A stretch of DNA of 64,000 bases from Actinotalea subterranea (GCF_008364845.1 NZ_VTTP01000002.1:124001-188000), one strand, 5' to 3'. Positions 47,986 through 57,387 are shown, numbered from the stretch's first letter. The notes: a model not told the origin generated them from the letters alone. A program made the numbers and translations.

Positions 47986-49422
47986 TCAGCTCCAGGGGAG
48001 GTTGGCGGTGATGGTCGTCGGCCCGCCCTGCGGGCTGTGGACCGTCAGCACGCCGCCCAGGCCCTCGATGCGGCCGGCGAGCCCGGCGAGCCCGTGCCCC
48101 TTGCCGAGCGCGGCCCCGCCGACGCCGTCGTCCTGGACCTCGATGACCAGGCGTGCGCCTGCGCCAGGGCCCGCGGGCCGGATGCGAACCCACGCGGCGC
48201 TCGCCTGCGCGTGCTTCATCGTGTTCGCGAGGGCCTCGCAGACCATGAAGTAGGCCGCGTTCTCGACCGCCGGCGACGGACGGTCCGCTGACGGGAGCTC
48301 GACCTCGACGCTCGTGGGGAGCGTCGCGCGGGCCGCCACCGCGGTGATGGCCGCGGCGAGGCCGCGGTCGGCGAGCACGGGCGGTGCGATGCCGCGGGAG
48401 AGCGCCCTGAGCTCCGCGAGCGTCTCGGCTGCCTGCGCCCGCGCCGCGGCGAGGAGCTCGCGGGCGGCCTCGGGGTCGTCGTCGAGGCGACGCTCGGCGA
48501 CCGAGAGGTCCATCGCGAGGCGGACGAGCCGCTGCTGCGGGCCGTCGTGGATGTCCCGCTCGAGGCGACGCAACGAGTGCGTCTCCGCGGCGGCGGCCGC
48601 GGCGCGGCGCTCGGTGAGGTCCTGGACCTGGGCGGCGAGGGCCCGGCGGGACGCGCCGGTCAGGAGCGCCTTCGCGGCGAGCTCGTGCAGGCCGACGCAC
48701 CAGCGGAGCACGGGCATGAGGGTCGCGGCGAACCCGAGGCCGATGATCGCGTTGAGCAGGGACTCGCTGAGCGGGAGGTGCAGGAGCTCCGCGAGGCCGA
48801 TGTTGTCCTCCTGCCGTGGGATCAGGTTCGCCCAGAACCAGTAGGTGAGCCCGGCGAGCGCACCGGCCCACCACGTGACCGCGACCGACCACGTGAGCAC
48901 GGACATCGGCAGGGCCAGCAGCGCGTGCAGGGCCGTCGCCCACCGGCGCGGGTCGGTGAGCGTGCTGAACATCGCGCGCAGGCCGGTGCCGCGCGGTGGT
49001 GCGTAGACGATCGGCTCGAGGACCGTCCCGCGCAGGGCGAGGCGGCGGCGCTCGAGACGCCCGAGGCCCTGGGTCGCGGCGAGGGTCCCCACGGCGACGG
49101 GGATGCCGAGGACCGTCACGAGGAGGCCCGCCGCGAGCGACAGGCCGGACACCGCGACGGTGAAGGACAGGATCGCGAGGGGCAGGGTCGCCAGGAGGTA
49201 GGCGGTGTCCCGACCGAGCTGGGCGAGGGGAGACGGCTGCTCCTGGGGCGCCCAGGCCGCCGGCTGGGGCGTCCAGGCCACCTCCTCGGGCGTCCCGGCG
49301 TCGTGCCCCTCGGGCTCGGGTGACGTGTGCATGTCTCCACTCGGGACGTCGGCGGGCTCGGGCCGTGCCGGGACGGGCTCGGGCTCCGCCGGTGCGGGTG
49401 CTGCGGTCGGCTGCGTGGTCAT
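47986..49422 (-). CDS. Sensor histidine kinase, NarL-partner (HisKA_3) type
   Basis: Membrane kinase of 478 aa. A Pro/Glu-rich cytoplasmic N-terminus (about 1-70) precedes a multi-helix sensor region (about 75-270) with segments such as LLATLPLAILSFTVAVSGLSLAAGLLVTVLGIPVAVGTLAA. This resembles the actinobacterial putative-sensor domain. The dimerisation motif RRLERDIHDGPQQRLVRLAMDL has phospho-accepting H292. The ATPase domain shows CEALANTMKHAQA (N box), VQDDGVGG (G1) and GKGHGLAGLAGRI (G2). It faces gatC divergently. CAGGAT 6 nt upstream suggests leaderless expression. Signal unknown; envelope stress is a guess from family trends. Confidence 0.92.
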   Translation of the reverse strand: MTTQPTAAPAPAEPEPVPARPEPADVPSGDMHTSPEPEGHDAGTPEEVAWTPQPAAWAPQEQPSPLAQLGRDTAYLLATLPLAILSFTVAVSGLSLAAGLLVTVLGIPVAVGTLAATQGLGRLERRRLALRGTVLEPIVYAPPRGTGLRAMFSTLTDPRRWATALHALLALPMSVLTWSVAVTWWAGALAGLTYWFWANLIPRQEDNIGLAELLHLPLSESLLNAIIGLGFAATLMPVLRWCVGLHELAAKALLTGASRRALAAQVQDLTERRAAAAAAETHSLRRLERDIHDGPQQRLVRLAMDLSVAERRLDDDPEAARELLAAARAQAAETLAELRALSRGIAPPVLADRGLAAAITAVAARATLPTSVEVELPSADRPSPAVENAAYFMVCEALANTMKHAQASAAWVRIRPAGPGAGARLVIEVQDDGVGGAALGKGHGLAGLAGRIEGLGGVLTVHSPQGGPTTITANLPWS

Positions 49423-49428
49423 GACTCG

Positions 49429-49434
49429 ATCCTG
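49429..49434 (-). promoter_or_regulatory. Candidate -10 element (CAGGAT) for leaderless kinase gene
   Basis: On the minus strand CAGGAT ends 6 nt before ATG 49422. The same hexamer and spacing occur before the peptide transporter gene (54709-54714). Confidence 0.45.
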
Positions 49435-49480
49435 GTGGCGCGCCGGGGCGCACCACGATCCTGCTGCCCGGCGGACCCAG

Positions 49481-49498
49481 GGTAGGGGCAGCCCTACC
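49481..49498. promoter_or_regulatory. Inverted repeat GGTAGGG-GCAG-CCCTACC in kinase/gatC divergent region
   Basis: A perfect 7-bp inverted repeat with a 4-bp spacer is centred about 57 bp upstream of the kinase -10 candidate. That is a usual position for an activating NarL-type regulator. It is a candidate autoregulatory site for the two-component system. Confidence 0.5.
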
Positions 49499-49532
49499 GG
49501 CGGACGGCTCCGGGCGGCGGGCCGGCGCCCAC

Positions 49533-49538
49533 TAGACT
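49533..49538 (+). promoter_or_regulatory. Candidate -10 element (TAGACT) for leaderless gatC
   Basis: TAGACT ends 7 nt before ATG 49546 with no ribosome-binding site between. It is identical to the element before the cysteine desulfurase gene. Confidence 0.5.
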
Positions 49539-49545
49539 CGCCGCC

Positions 49546-49842
49546 ATGTCCACCATCTCCCGCGAGGAGGTCGCGCGTCTGGCGGGCCTCGCCAGGATCG
49601 ACCTGACCGAGCCCGAGCTGAACCGACTGGCGGGGGAGCTCGACGTGATCGTCGAGTCCGTCGCCCGGGTCAGCGAGGTCGCGACCTCCGACGTCCCGGC
49701 CACGAGCCACCCGCTGCCGCTGACCAACGTCTTCCGTGAGGACGTCGTGGAGGCGGCCCTGCCGGTCGAGGACGCCCTCGCGGGCGCACCGTCCGCCGAG
49801 GGAGGACGGTTCGCCGTCCCCCAGATCCTGGAGGAGGACTGA
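49546..49842 (+). CDS. gatC: Asp/Glu-tRNA amidotransferase subunit C
   Basis: Small scaffolding subunit (98 aa) that wraps GatA and GatB in the amidotransferase making Gln-tRNA(Gln) and Asn-tRNA(Asn). The family opening [34 protein letters not shown] and the C-terminal LRxD-equivalent [20 protein letters not shown] with [10 protein letters not shown] are typical. Its stop overlaps the gatA start by 1 nt (TGATG), so the products are made in step. It opens the gatCAB operon. Confidence 0.96.
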   Translation: MSTISREEVARLAGLARIDLTEPELNRLAGELDVIVESVARVSEVATSDVPATSHPLPLTNVFREDVVEAALPVEDALAGAPSAEGGRFAVPQILEED

Positions 49843-51455
49843 TGGCCGGCCGTCACGTCGCAGGTTCCGAGGACCCGCCCGGCGGGTCCACCACGCCGGC
49901 CGCCGAGGCGGCCACCGCCACGCGCGACCTGACCCGCATGAGCGCTGACGAGCTGTCGCGCGCGCTGCGGGCGGGCGAGGTCACGAGCGTCATGGTCACG
50001 CAGGCCCACCTGGACCGGATCGCCGCGGTCGACGGGGCGGTGCACGCGTTCCTGCACGTCGCAGCCGAGGAGGCGCTCGCGACCGCGCGGGACGTCGACG
50101 CGCGACGCGCGGCGGGCGAGGAGCTGCACCCGCTCGCGGGGGTGCCGATCGCCGTCAAGGACGTCGTCGTGACGAAGGGCCTCCCGACGACGGCGGGCTC
50201 CCGCATCCTCGAGGGCTGGGTCCCGCCCTACGACGCGACGCTGGTGGAGCGGCTCAAGGCCGCAGGCATGCCGATCCTCGGCAAGACGAACATGGACGAG
50301 TTCGCGATGGGCTCCTCGACGGAGCACTCCGCGTACGGCAACACCCACAACCCGTGGGACCTGGACCGGATCCCGGGCGGCTCGGGCGGCGGGAGCGCTG
50401 CGGCGGTCGCCGCGTACGAGGCCCCGCTCGCGATCGGCACGGACACGGGCGGCTCCATCCGTCAGCCGGGAGCCGTCACGGGCACCGTCGGCGTCAAGCC
50501 CACGTACGGCGGCGTCTCCCGCTACGGCCTGATCGCGCTCGCCTCGAGCCTCGACCAGGCGGGCCCGGTGACCCGCACGGTGCTGGACTCGGCGCTCCTG
50601 CACGAGGTCATCGGCGGCCACGACCGCCGCGACTCGACATCGCTGCCCGAGCCCCTGCCCGACCTCGTCGGTGCGGCGCGCCTCGGCAGCAGCGGCGACC
50701 TCACGGGTGTGCGCGTCGGCGTGGTGCACGAGCTGAACGGCGACGGCTACCAGCCCGGTGTGCGCGCACGGTTCGAGGAGTCGCTCGAGCTCCTGCGCGG
50801 CGCTGGCGCCGAGGTCGTCGAGGTCTCCTGCCCGCACTTCGAGTACGCCCTCGCGGCGTACTACCTCATCCTGCCGAGCGAGGCGTCGAGCAACCTCGCG
50901 AAGTTCGACGGCATGCGGTTCGGCCTGCGGGTCGTCCCGACGGACGGCCCGGCGACGGCCGAGCGTGTCATGGGCGCGACGCGTGGCGCGGGCTTCGGCG
51001 ACGAGGTCAAGCGGCGCATCATCCTGGGCACGTACGCCCTGTCCGCGGGCTACTACGACGCGTACTACGGGAGCGCGCAGAAGGTGCGCACCCTGATCCA
51101 GCGCGACTTCGAGGCGGCGTTCGAGCAGGCGGACGTCCTCGTCTCGCCGACGGCGCCGACCACGGCGTTCAAGCTCGGGGAGAAGCTCGACGACCCGCTG
51201 GCGATGTACCTCAACGACGTCGCGACGATCCCGGCGAACCTCGCGGGCGTCCCCGGCATGTCCGTGCCCAACGGCGTGTCCGACGACGGCCTGCCCGTGG
51301 GCTTCCAGATCCTCGCCCCGGCGCGTGCCGACGACCGCCTGTACCGGGTCGGCGCCGCGCTCGAGGCACTGCTCGAGCGCGGCTGGGGAGCGCCGCTCCT
51401 GAGCCGGGCACCCGAGCTGCCCACGGCACCGCTGACGGAGGGGACCGCCCGATGA
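49842..51455 (+). CDS. gatA: Asp/Glu-tRNA amidotransferase subunit A
   Basis: Amidase-signature subunit that frees ammonia from glutamine and channels it to GatB. Of 537 aa, the Ser-cisSer-Lys triad is K106 in GVPIAVKD, S181 in GGSGGGS and S205 in DTGGSIRQP. The residue spacings of 75 and 24 equal those I recall for characterised GatA. A disordered N-terminus of about 30 residues precedes [17 protein letters not shown], so translation from an internal ATG is conceivable. The ATG at 49842 overlaps the gatC stop, and the gene's own stop overlaps gatB (ATGA). No pfkA interrupts gatA and gatB, unlike in Mycobacterium. Confidence 0.96.
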   Translation: MAGRHVAGSEDPPGGSTTPAAEAATATRDLTRMSADELSRALRAGEVTSVMVTQAHLDRIAAVDGAVHAFLHVAAEEALATARDVDARRAAGEELHPLAGVPIAVKDVVVTKGLPTTAGSRILEGWVPPYDATLVERLKAAGMPILGKTNMDEFAMGSSTEHSAYGNTHNPWDLDRIPGGSGGGSAAAVAAYEAPLAIGTDTGGSIRQPGAVTGTVGVKPTYGGVSRYGLIALASSLDQAGPVTRTVLDSALLHEVIGGHDRRDSTSLPEPLPDLVGAARLGSSGDLTGVRVGVVHELNGDGYQPGVRARFEESLELLRGAGAEVVEVSCPHFEYALAAYYLILPSEASSNLAKFDGMRFGLRVVPTDGPATAERVMGATRGAGFGDEVKRRIILGTYALSAGYYDAYYGSAQKVRTLIQRDFEAAFEQADVLVSPTAPTTAFKLGEKLDDPLAMYLNDVATIPANLAGVPGMSVPNGVSDDGLPVGFQILAPARADDRLYRVGAALEALLERGWGAPLLSRAPELPTAPLTEGTAR

Positions 51456-52957
51456 GCACCACCGACCTCGTGGACTACGACGAGGCTGTCGCGCGGTTCG
51501 ACCCGGTCATCGGGATCGAGGTGCACGTCGAGCTCGGCACGGCCAGCAAGATGTTCGACGGTGCGCCGACGGAGTTCGGCGCCGAGCCGAACACGCAGGT
51601 CACGCCCGTGTCCCTGGGCCTGCCGGGGTCCTTGCCCGTGCTCAACCGGACGGCCGTCGAGTCGGCCATCAAGATCGGCCTCGCGCTCAACTGCGAGATC
51701 GCCGAGCTGTGCCGGTTCGCGCGGAAGAACTACTTCTACCCGGACGTCCCCAAGAACTTCCAGACGTCGCAGTACGACGAGCCCATCGCGCACGACGGCT
51801 GGATCGACATCGAGCTCGAGGACGGCACGGTCGTCCGCGTCGAGATCGAGCGAGCGCACATGGAGGAGGACGCGGGCAAGAACACGCACGTGGGAGGCGC
51901 CACCGGCCGCATCCACGGGGCCGAGTACTCGCTCGTCGACTACAACCGTGCCGGCATCCCGCTCGTGGAGATCGTCACGCGACCCATCACGGGGGTCGGC
52001 GACCGTGCCCCGGAGGTCGCGCGCGCCTACGTCCAGACGCTGCGCGACATCTTCCGGGGGCTCGGCGTCTCCGAGGCCCGGATGGAACGCGGCAACGTCC
52101 GCGCGGACGTCAACGTCTCGCTCCGCCCGACGCCCGAGTCGCCCCTGGGCACCCGGACCGAGACCAAGAACGTCAACAGCTTCCGGTCCGTCGAGCGCGC
52201 GGTCCGCTACGAGATCTCCCGGCAGGCGGCGATCCTCGACGCGGGTCGCACGGTCACCCAGGAGACGCGCCACTGGCACGAGGACACGGGCATCACGACC
52301 GCCGGGCGCGTCAAGTCCGACGCCGAGGACTACCGCTACTTCCCGGAGCCGGACCTCGTGCCCGTCGCCCCGAGCCGTGCCTGGGTCGAGGAGATCCGCG
52401 CGACGCTGCCCGAGGCTCCCGTCGCGCGGCGCCGCCGCCTCCAGGGTGAGTGGGGCTACGCCGACGCCGAGATGCGCGACGTGGTCAACGCCGGCGCGAT
52501 CGAGCTCATCGAGGCGACGGTCGCTGCGGGCGCCGTACCCGCGGCGGCCCGCAAGTGGTGGATGGGCGAGCTCGCCCGGACGTCCAACACGGAGGGCGTC
52601 GAGCTCGCCGACCTGCCGGTCACCCCCGAGCAGATCGCGCAGCTTCAGGGCCTCGTCGACTCGGGCCGTATCAACGACAAGCTCGCGCGTCAGGTCCTGG
52701 CGGGCGTGCTCGCGGGGGAGGGGAGCCCCGAGGAGGTCGTCGCGTCCCGCGGGCTCGAGGTCGTCTCGGACGACGGCGCGCTCCTCGCCGCGGTCGACGA
52801 GGCGCTCGCCGCCCAGCCCGACATCGCGGCGAAGGTCCGTGCGGGCAACCTCGGACCGGTCGGCGCGATCATCGGGGCCGTCATGAAGGCGACACGGGGG
52901 CAGGCCGACGCCGGCCGCGTGCGCGAGCTCGTCCTGGAACGCATCAACCAGGGCTGA
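51452..52957 (+). CDS. gatB: Asp/Glu-tRNA amidotransferase subunit B
   Basis: tRNA-binding kinase/transamidase subunit of 501 aa that activates misacylated tRNA and amidates it with ammonia from GatA. The opening [22 protein letters not shown] is the GatB signature. [28 protein letters not shown] and [16 protein letters not shown] form the catalytic cradle. The C-terminal YqeY-like helical domain ([20 protein letters not shown]) completes it. It starts inside the gatA stop codon. With gatC and gatA it shows that this organism uses the indirect pathway for at least one amide aminoacyl-tRNA. Confidence 0.96.
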   Translation: MSTTDLVDYDEAVARFDPVIGIEVHVELGTASKMFDGAPTEFGAEPNTQVTPVSLGLPGSLPVLNRTAVESAIKIGLALNCEIAELCRFARKNYFYPDVPKNFQTSQYDEPIAHDGWIDIELEDGTVVRVEIERAHMEEDAGKNTHVGGATGRIHGAEYSLVDYNRAGIPLVEIVTRPITGVGDRAPEVARAYVQTLRDIFRGLGVSEARMERGNVRADVNVSLRPTPESPLGTRTETKNVNSFRSVERAVRYEISRQAAILDAGRTVTQETRHWHEDTGITTAGRVKSDAEDYRYFPEPDLVPVAPSRAWVEEIRATLPEAPVARRRRLQGEWGYADAEMRDVVNAGAIELIEATVAAGAVPAAARKWWMGELARTSNTEGVELADLPVTPEQIAQLQGLVDSGRINDKLARQVLAGVLAGEGSPEEVVASRGLEVVSDDGALLAAVDEALAAQPDIAAKVRAGNLGPVGAIIGAVMKATRGQADAGRVRELVLERINQG

Positions 52958-53011
52958 GCGCCCTGGTCGCCGATCCGCGTGCCCCCGGGCGCTGCGGGGC
53001 AAGGAGGACCG

Positions 53012-53581
53012 ATGGACACGCCCGTGCTGCAGGGGGAGCTGGTGCGCCTGCGGCCCATCCAGCCGCAGGACGCGGACGGCATGTGGGAGCTCGTCGCGAA
53101 CGACCCCGAGGGGAACCGGATGACGGGGACCACGGCGACGTTCACGCGTGAGGAGATCGACGAGTGGTGCCGCTCGGTCGGCGCCCGGGCGGGGCGTCAC
53201 GACTGGGCGATCACGCACGGCTCGGACGAGTACCTGGGCGAGATCGTGCTGAACGAGATCGACGACCACTCGGCGAGCGCGAACCTCCGGCTCGCGCTGC
53301 GGCCCGGTCAGCGTGGCCGCGGGTTCGGTGGCGACGCGATCAGCCTCGTCCTCGCCTTCGCGTTCGCCGAGCAGCCCGAGGGCCTGGGCCTGCACCGTGT
53401 GTCGCTCGACGTGCTCAGCATCAACCCGCGCGCACGCATGCTCTACGAGAGCCTCGGGTTCGTGACCGAGGGACGCCTGCGGGAGAGCCACCGCGACGGC
53501 GAGTTCTGGTGCGACGCCATCGTCATGGCGATCCTCGAGGACGACTACCGCGCGAGCCAGCTCCCGGCCGGGCAGGTCTGA
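53012..53581 (+). CDS. GNAT-family N-acetyltransferase (RimJ/RimL-like)
   Basis: Acetyltransferase of 189 aa of the RimJ/RimL or spermidine-acetyltransferase kind. It shows GELVRLRPIQPQDADGMWELVANDPEGNRMTG at the start and LRLALRPGQRGRGFGGDAISLVLAFAF as the acetyl-CoA loop. HRVSLDVLSINPRARMLYESLGFVTEGRLRES follows near the C-terminus. ATG 53012 is strongly preferred because AAGGAGG ends 5 nt upstream; the longer in-frame GTG at 52979 is rejected. It trails gatB by 54 bp and may be read through from that operon. Substrate unknown. Confidence 0.88.
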   Translation: MDTPVLQGELVRLRPIQPQDADGMWELVANDPEGNRMTGTTATFTREEIDEWCRSVGARAGRHDWAITHGSDEYLGEIVLNEIDDHSASANLRLALRPGQRGRGFGGDAISLVLAFAFAEQPEGLGLHRVSLDVLSINPRARMLYESLGFVTEGRLRESHRDGEFWCDAIVMAILEDDYRASQLPAGQV

Positions 53582-53688
53582 GCGGTACGGCGTGGTCGCC
53601 CGACGGACGACCACGCCCGATCGCCGCCGCGGCCGGCGGCCAGCGGCCGGCAGTCGACGGACCGACGGACCCTGAGGAGGACCACCGC

Positions 53689-54636
53689 ATGGTGACCATG
53701 ACCATCGCCCACTCCGACGTGCTCGACGCCGTCCGCGCCGACCTGCCGCCGGGCGTCGCGTCCGAGGTCCGGCTCGTCGAGTGGGGCGTCCGGGGGCCGC
53801 TGCCCGTCGGCGTGGACCCGGCCGAGGTGGACGTCGTCGTCGTCCCGAACTTCGCCGTCGGTGCGGCGATGTTCGCGCGTGTCACCGAGCTCCCCGCGCT
53901 GCGCGCGATCCAGCTCCCGAGCGCCGGGTTCGAGCACGCGCTCGGGCACGTGCCGCCCGGGGTCGTGCTCTGCAACGGGCGGGGTGTCCACGACGCGGGT
54001 ACGGCCGAGCTCGCGCTCGCGCTGACCCTCGCGTCCCAGCGGGGTGTCGTCGACGCGGTCCGGGCGATGCCCGAGGGGCGGTGGGAGCCCGAGGTGCGTG
54101 CGTCGCTCGCCGACCGCCGGGTCCTCGTCCTGGGGGCCGGCGCGATCGGCTCCGCGATCGCGCGCCGGCTCGACGCCTTCGAGGCCGAGGTGGTGCGTGT
54201 CGCGCGCACGGCCCGCGACGAGCAGGGCGTCCACGTGCACGGCGTCGACGAGCTGGACGCGCTGCTGCCGACCGTCGACATCGTCATCGCCGTGCTCCCG
54301 CTCTCGGACGCCACGCACCGGCTGGTCGACGCCGGGTTCCTGGCCCGCATGCGTGACGGTGCGCTCCTCGTCAACGTCGGCCGGGGCGCCGTCGTCGACA
54401 CGGATGCGCTGCTCGCTGAGACCTCGAGCGGTCGGCTGCGCGCCGCGCTCGACGTGACGGACCCGGAGCCGCTGCCCGCGGACCACCCGTTGTGGCAGGT
54501 CCCGGGGGTCCTGATCACGCCCCACCTGGGCGGCAACACGAACGCGACCACCCCGCGGCTCGCCGCGCTCCTGCGTCGCCAGCTCGGGCACCTCGTGGCC
54601 GGTGAGGACCTGGAGAACGTGGTCGCGCGCGGCTGA
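53689..54636 (+). CDS. D-isomer-specific 2-hydroxyacid dehydrogenase
   Basis: NAD(P)-dependent reductase of 315 aa that interconverts 2-oxoacids and D-2-hydroxyacids. The Rossmann nucleotide motif is VLVLGAGAIGSAIARRL (first glycine near residue 149). Catalytic residues sit in NVGRGAVVD (arginine), DVTDPEPLPADHPLW (glutamate) and ITPHLGGNT (histidine). The N-terminal catalytic half is shorter than in PGDH, with no ACT domain, so serine biosynthesis is unlikely. Substrate could be glyoxylate or hydroxypyruvate. TGAGGAGG about 8 nt before ATG 53689 supports the start. Confidence 0.9.
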   Translation: MVTMTIAHSDVLDAVRADLPPGVASEVRLVEWGVRGPLPVGVDPAEVDVVVVPNFAVGAAMFARVTELPALRAIQLPSAGFEHALGHVPPGVVLCNGRGVHDAGTAELALALTLASQRGVVDAVRAMPEGRWEPEVRASLADRRVLVLGAGAIGSAIARRLDAFEAEVVRVARTARDEQGVHVHGVDELDALLPTVDIVIAVLPLSDATHRLVDAGFLARMRDGALLVNVGRGAVVDTDALLAETSSGRLRAALDVTDPEPLPADHPLWQVPGVLITPHLGGNTNATTPRLAALLRRQLGHLVAGEDLENVVARG

Positions 54637-54708
54637 CGGACCTTCGCTAGCGGATGTCCCGGGCGGCCGAGTGGGTCCTTGCGCCCTGCGGGTCCGGCCG
54701 GTCCGGGT

Positions 54709-54714
54709 CAGGAT
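54709..54714 (+). promoter_or_regulatory. Candidate -10 element (CAGGAT) for leaderless peptide transporter gene
   Basis: CAGGAT ends 6 nt before ATG 54721 and no ribosome-binding site is seen. Same hexamer and spacing as the kinase gene. Confidence 0.4.
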
Positions 54715-54720
54715 GAACCA

Positions 54721-56238
54721 ATGACGTCGAGCCTCGATGCCCCCGACCGGCGCGGTGTCCCGCGCGACCGCGCGTTCTTCGGACACCCGCTCGGGCTGAT
54801 GACCCTCTTCACGACCGAGCTGTGGGAGCGGTTCAGCTACTACGGGATGCGCGCCATCCTGCTGTACTACCTGACCGACGCGGTCGCGGACGGCGGGCTG
54901 GGCATCGCGAGCGCGACGGGCGCCGCCCTCGTCGCGATCTACGGGACGTCGGTGTACCTCCTGTCCGTCGTCGGCGGCTGGCTCGCGGACCGCGTCCTCG
55001 GGGCGCGTCGCTCGACGCTCTACGGCGGCATCGTCATCGCCGCGGGACACGTCGCGCTCACCGTCCCGAACGTGCAGGCCTCCTACCTGGGCATCGCCCT
55101 GGTCGCCATCGGCACGGGTCTGCTCAAGCCCAACGTGTCGACGATGGTGGGCGAGCTGTACCGGCGCGGGGACGTGCGCCGGGACTCGGCGTTCTCGATC
55201 TTCTACATGGGCATCAACATCGGCTCGCTCGCTGCGCCGCTCCTCGTCGGGGCGGCACGTGCCTGGGGCGGGTACCACGCGGGCTTCGCCGTCGCTGCGG
55301 TGGGCATGGGGGTCGCGCTCGCGTTCTTCGTGGCCGGTCGACGGCTCCTGGGAGGCGCGGGCGACGACGTGCCGCACCCCCTGCAGCCGCAGGACCGGCC
55401 GGCCCTGCTCCGCACGGGTCTCGCCGTGATCGGCGGCATCGCGCTCGCGGTCGCCGTCGCGTGGTGGCGGTCCGGGGAGATGGGTGTCACGACGTTCATC
55501 GACACGATGTCGCTCCTCGCGTTCGCCGCACCGGTCGCGTACTTCGTGGTCATGTTCCGCTCGCCGCACGTGACGGACCGTGAGCGGTCGCGGCTCAAGG
55601 CCTACGTCCCGCTGTTCGTCGGCGCGATGCTGTTCTGGATGATCTTCGAGCAGGCGGCGAGCACGATGGCGGCCTACGCGGCCGACCGCACCGAGCTGTC
55701 GGTCTTCGGCATGACGATCTCGCCCGAGCTCTTCCAGTCGGTGAACCCGGCGTCGATCGTCCTGCTCGCGCCGGTGTTCGCGTGGCTGTGGGTGCGGCTC
55801 GACGACCGGCCACCGACGGCCGTGAAGTTCGCGATCGGCCTCTCGCTCGCGGGCGTGAGCTTCCTCGTCCTCGCCGGGGCGGCCGCGGCGGCCGGGGACG
55901 GTCGCTCGCCCGCGTGGGTGCTCGCGCTCGTCTACGTGATCCAGACCGTCGGCGAGCTGTTCCTGTCGCCCGTCGGCCTCGCCGCGACGACGCTCCTCGC
56001 CCCGGCGGCGTTCCGCAGCCAGGCGATGGCGCTGTGGTTCCTCGCGCCGGCCGCGGGCAACGCGATCACGGCACAGCTCATCACGGCGACCGAGGGGGTC
56101 GACGAGGCGGCGTTCTTCGGTGGGACCGGCGCGGTCGCCGTCGTCGCGGGCCTCGCCCTGCTCGGGCTCGCCCCGTGGGTCACGCGCCACATCCGGGAGG
56201 GTGCCGAGGACGTCGACGAGGTCGAGCTCACGCACTGA
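54721..56238 (+). CDS. POT/PTR2-family proton-dependent oligopeptide transporter
   Basis: Membrane transporter of 519 aa taking up di- and tripeptides with protons. The PTR2 signature LMTLFTTELWERFSYYGMRAILLYYL includes the ExxER-type region of helix 1. About 12-14 hydrophobic segments follow. GTGLLKPNVSTMVGELYRRGDVRRDSAFSIFYMGINIGSLAAP is a second family signature. Length is typical. It stands alone with its own -10 candidate and converges on the third lacI gene. Close bacterial relatives are the DtpT and DtpA types; the sequence does not decide between them. Confidence 0.9.
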   Translation: MTSSLDAPDRRGVPRDRAFFGHPLGLMTLFTTELWERFSYYGMRAILLYYLTDAVADGGLGIASATGAALVAIYGTSVYLLSVVGGWLADRVLGARRSTLYGGIVIAAGHVALTVPNVQASYLGIALVAIGTGLLKPNVSTMVGELYRRGDVRRDSAFSIFYMGINIGSLAAPLLVGAARAWGGYHAGFAVAAVGMGVALAFFVAGRRLLGGAGDDVPHPLQPQDRPALLRTGLAVIGGIALAVAVAWWRSGEMGVTTFIDTMSLLAFAAPVAYFVVMFRSPHVTDRERSRLKAYVPLFVGAMLFWMIFEQAASTMAAYAADRTELSVFGMTISPELFQSVNPASIVLLAPVFAWLWVRLDDRPPTAVKFAIGLSLAGVSFLVLAGAAAAAGDGRSPAWVLALVYVIQTVGELFLSPVGLAATTLLAPAAFRSQAMALWFLAPAAGNAITAQLITATEGVDEAAFFGGTGAVAVVAGLALLGLAPWVTRHIREGAEDVDEVELTH

Positions 56239-56265
56239 GGCGGGCCCGGGGGGCTCGCACCTGGA

Positions 56266-56304
56266 CGCAGGCGTCGCGGCGGCAGCGCTGCTACGACGCC
56301 TGCG
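56266..56304. terminator. Bidirectional terminator between peptide transporter and lacI
   Basis: CGCAGGCGTCG (56266-56276) and CGACGCCTGCG (56294-56304) pair perfectly over 11 bp. The loop itself contains the palindrome GCAGCGCTGC. It sits between converging stops. Confidence 0.6.
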
Positions 56305-56310
56305 GCGCGC

Positions 56311-57318
56311 TCAGTGCAGGGGCCGGCACGTGCCGCGCTCGACCAGCTCGGTCGGCAGCGTGATGTGCGTGCTCTCGGGCGGCGAGCCGTCCATGAGGCC
56401 GATGAGCAGCGCGATCGCCTCGGACCCCATGCGGCGGATCGGCTGGTTGATCGTCGTGAGCGGGGGAGTGGTCATCGCGGACTCGGGCACGTTGTCGAAC
56501 CCGATGATGGAGACGTCGTCGGGCACCGAGAGCCCCAGGGTGTGCGCGACGTCCATCGTGCGGATCGCCGAGAGGTCGTTGGCCGCGAAGATCGCCGTCG
56601 GGCGGTCGGGCATGGTCAGCAGCTCGTGCGCGGGCTGGTCGGCGGTCTCGGTCCGGTACCCGCCGACGCGCATGAGCGCGGGGTCGACCGGGATGCCTGC
56701 GGCGGCGAGCGCCGTCCGGTAGCCCTCCTCGCGCAGCCGAGCCGACTCGAGGTCCGGGCGGCCGCCCAGGAACCCGATCCGCCGGTGGCCCAGGCCCAGG
56801 AGGTACTCGGTCGCGAGCACGGCGCCGCGCAGGTTGTCCGAGTCGACCGTCGGCAGGCCCGACGGGCCGGTGTGCGGGTCGACGGCGACGACCGGGATGC
56901 CGGGCCGTGCGTCGACGACGGTGGGGGTCACGAGGATCGCGCCGTCGATGAGCGTCCCGCTCAGGCGGGAGAGGTACCGGCGCTCCCAGCCGACGTTGCC
57001 GCCGTGACGGCCGCCGCCCGAGTAGGCGAGCAGCTCGTAGCCGGTCGAGCCGATGGCGCTCGAGGTGCCCTTGAGGAGCTCGGTGCTGAACGGCTCGAAC
57101 TCCGCGACCAGGATCCCGATGACGTTCGTGCGCGTGCTGCGCAGGCTGCGGGCGACCAGGCTCGACTCGTAGCCGAGCTCGTCGATGACCTCCTGGACCT
57201 TCGCGGACGTGCTGACCGCCACGCCGTACCGGCCGTTGATGACCTTCGAGACTGTCGCGACCGAGACGCCGGCACTGCGCGCGACGTCGTTGATGGTCAC
57301 TCGACCCGGATGATCCAT
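56311..57318 (-). CDS. LacI-family regulator of sugar locus 2
   Basis: Repressor of 335 aa. The helix-turn-helix is VTINDVARSAGVSVATVSKVING (about residues 7-29), followed by the sugar-binding domain with DGAILVTPTVVDARPGIPVVAVD and the dimer-core stretch FDNVPESAMTTPPLTTINQPIRRMG. ATG 57318 is chosen because a TATGCT -10 candidate ends 6 nt upstream; in-frame upstream extension would run through the operator and is rejected. It is divergent from the ABC transporter operon starting at 57585. The palindrome at 57336-57351 between them should be its operator for both directions. Effector is probably a xylo-oligosaccharide, by context. Confidence 0.92.
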   Translation of the reverse strand: MDHPGRVTINDVARSAGVSVATVSKVINGRYGVAVSTSAKVQEVIDELGYESSLVARSLRSTRTNVIGILVAEFEPFSTELLKGTSSAIGSTGYELLAYSGGGRHGGNVGWERRYLSRLSGTLIDGAILVTPTVVDARPGIPVVAVDPHTGPSGLPTVDSDNLRGAVLATEYLLGLGHRRIGFLGGRPDLESARLREEGYRTALAAAGIPVDPALMRVGGYRTETADQPAHELLTMPDRPTAIFAANDLSAIRTMDVAHTLGLSVPDDVSIIGFDNVPESAMTTPPLTTINQPIRRMGSEAIALLIGLMDGSPPESTHITLPTELVERGTCRPLH

Positions 57319-57324
57319 GTCGGG

Positions 57325-57330
57325 AGCATA
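57325..57330 (-). promoter_or_regulatory. Candidate -10 element (TATGCT) for leaderless lacI (locus 2)
   Basis: On the minus strand TATGCT ends 6 nt before ATG 57318. The operator occupies its -35/spacer zone, so autorepression is expected. Confidence 0.5.
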
Positions 57331-57335
57331 GCGTT

Positions 57336-57351
57336 TCGATAACGTTATCGA
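57336..57351. promoter_or_regulatory. LacI-type operator of sugar locus 2
   Basis: TCGATAACGTTATCGA is a perfect 16-bp palindrome with a central CG. It lies 18 bp from the lacI start and 6 bp before a TTGACA -35 box facing the transporter operon. Position and symmetry make it a convincing operator for the adjacent regulator. Confidence 0.75.
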
Positions 57352-57357
57352 TATCGG

Positions 57358-57387
57358 TTGACACGGCCTCGCGGAAGTTGAGAGGCT
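57358..57387 (+). promoter_or_regulatory. Candidate promoter of sugar locus 2 transporter operon
   Basis: TTGACA (57358-57363) is a perfect -35. GAGGCT (57382-57387), 18 bp later, is a weak -10 resembling the TAGGCT elements seen elsewhere in this window. Transcripts would have a leader of about 190 nt before ATG 57585; nothing else recognisable lies in that leader. Confidence 0.45.
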
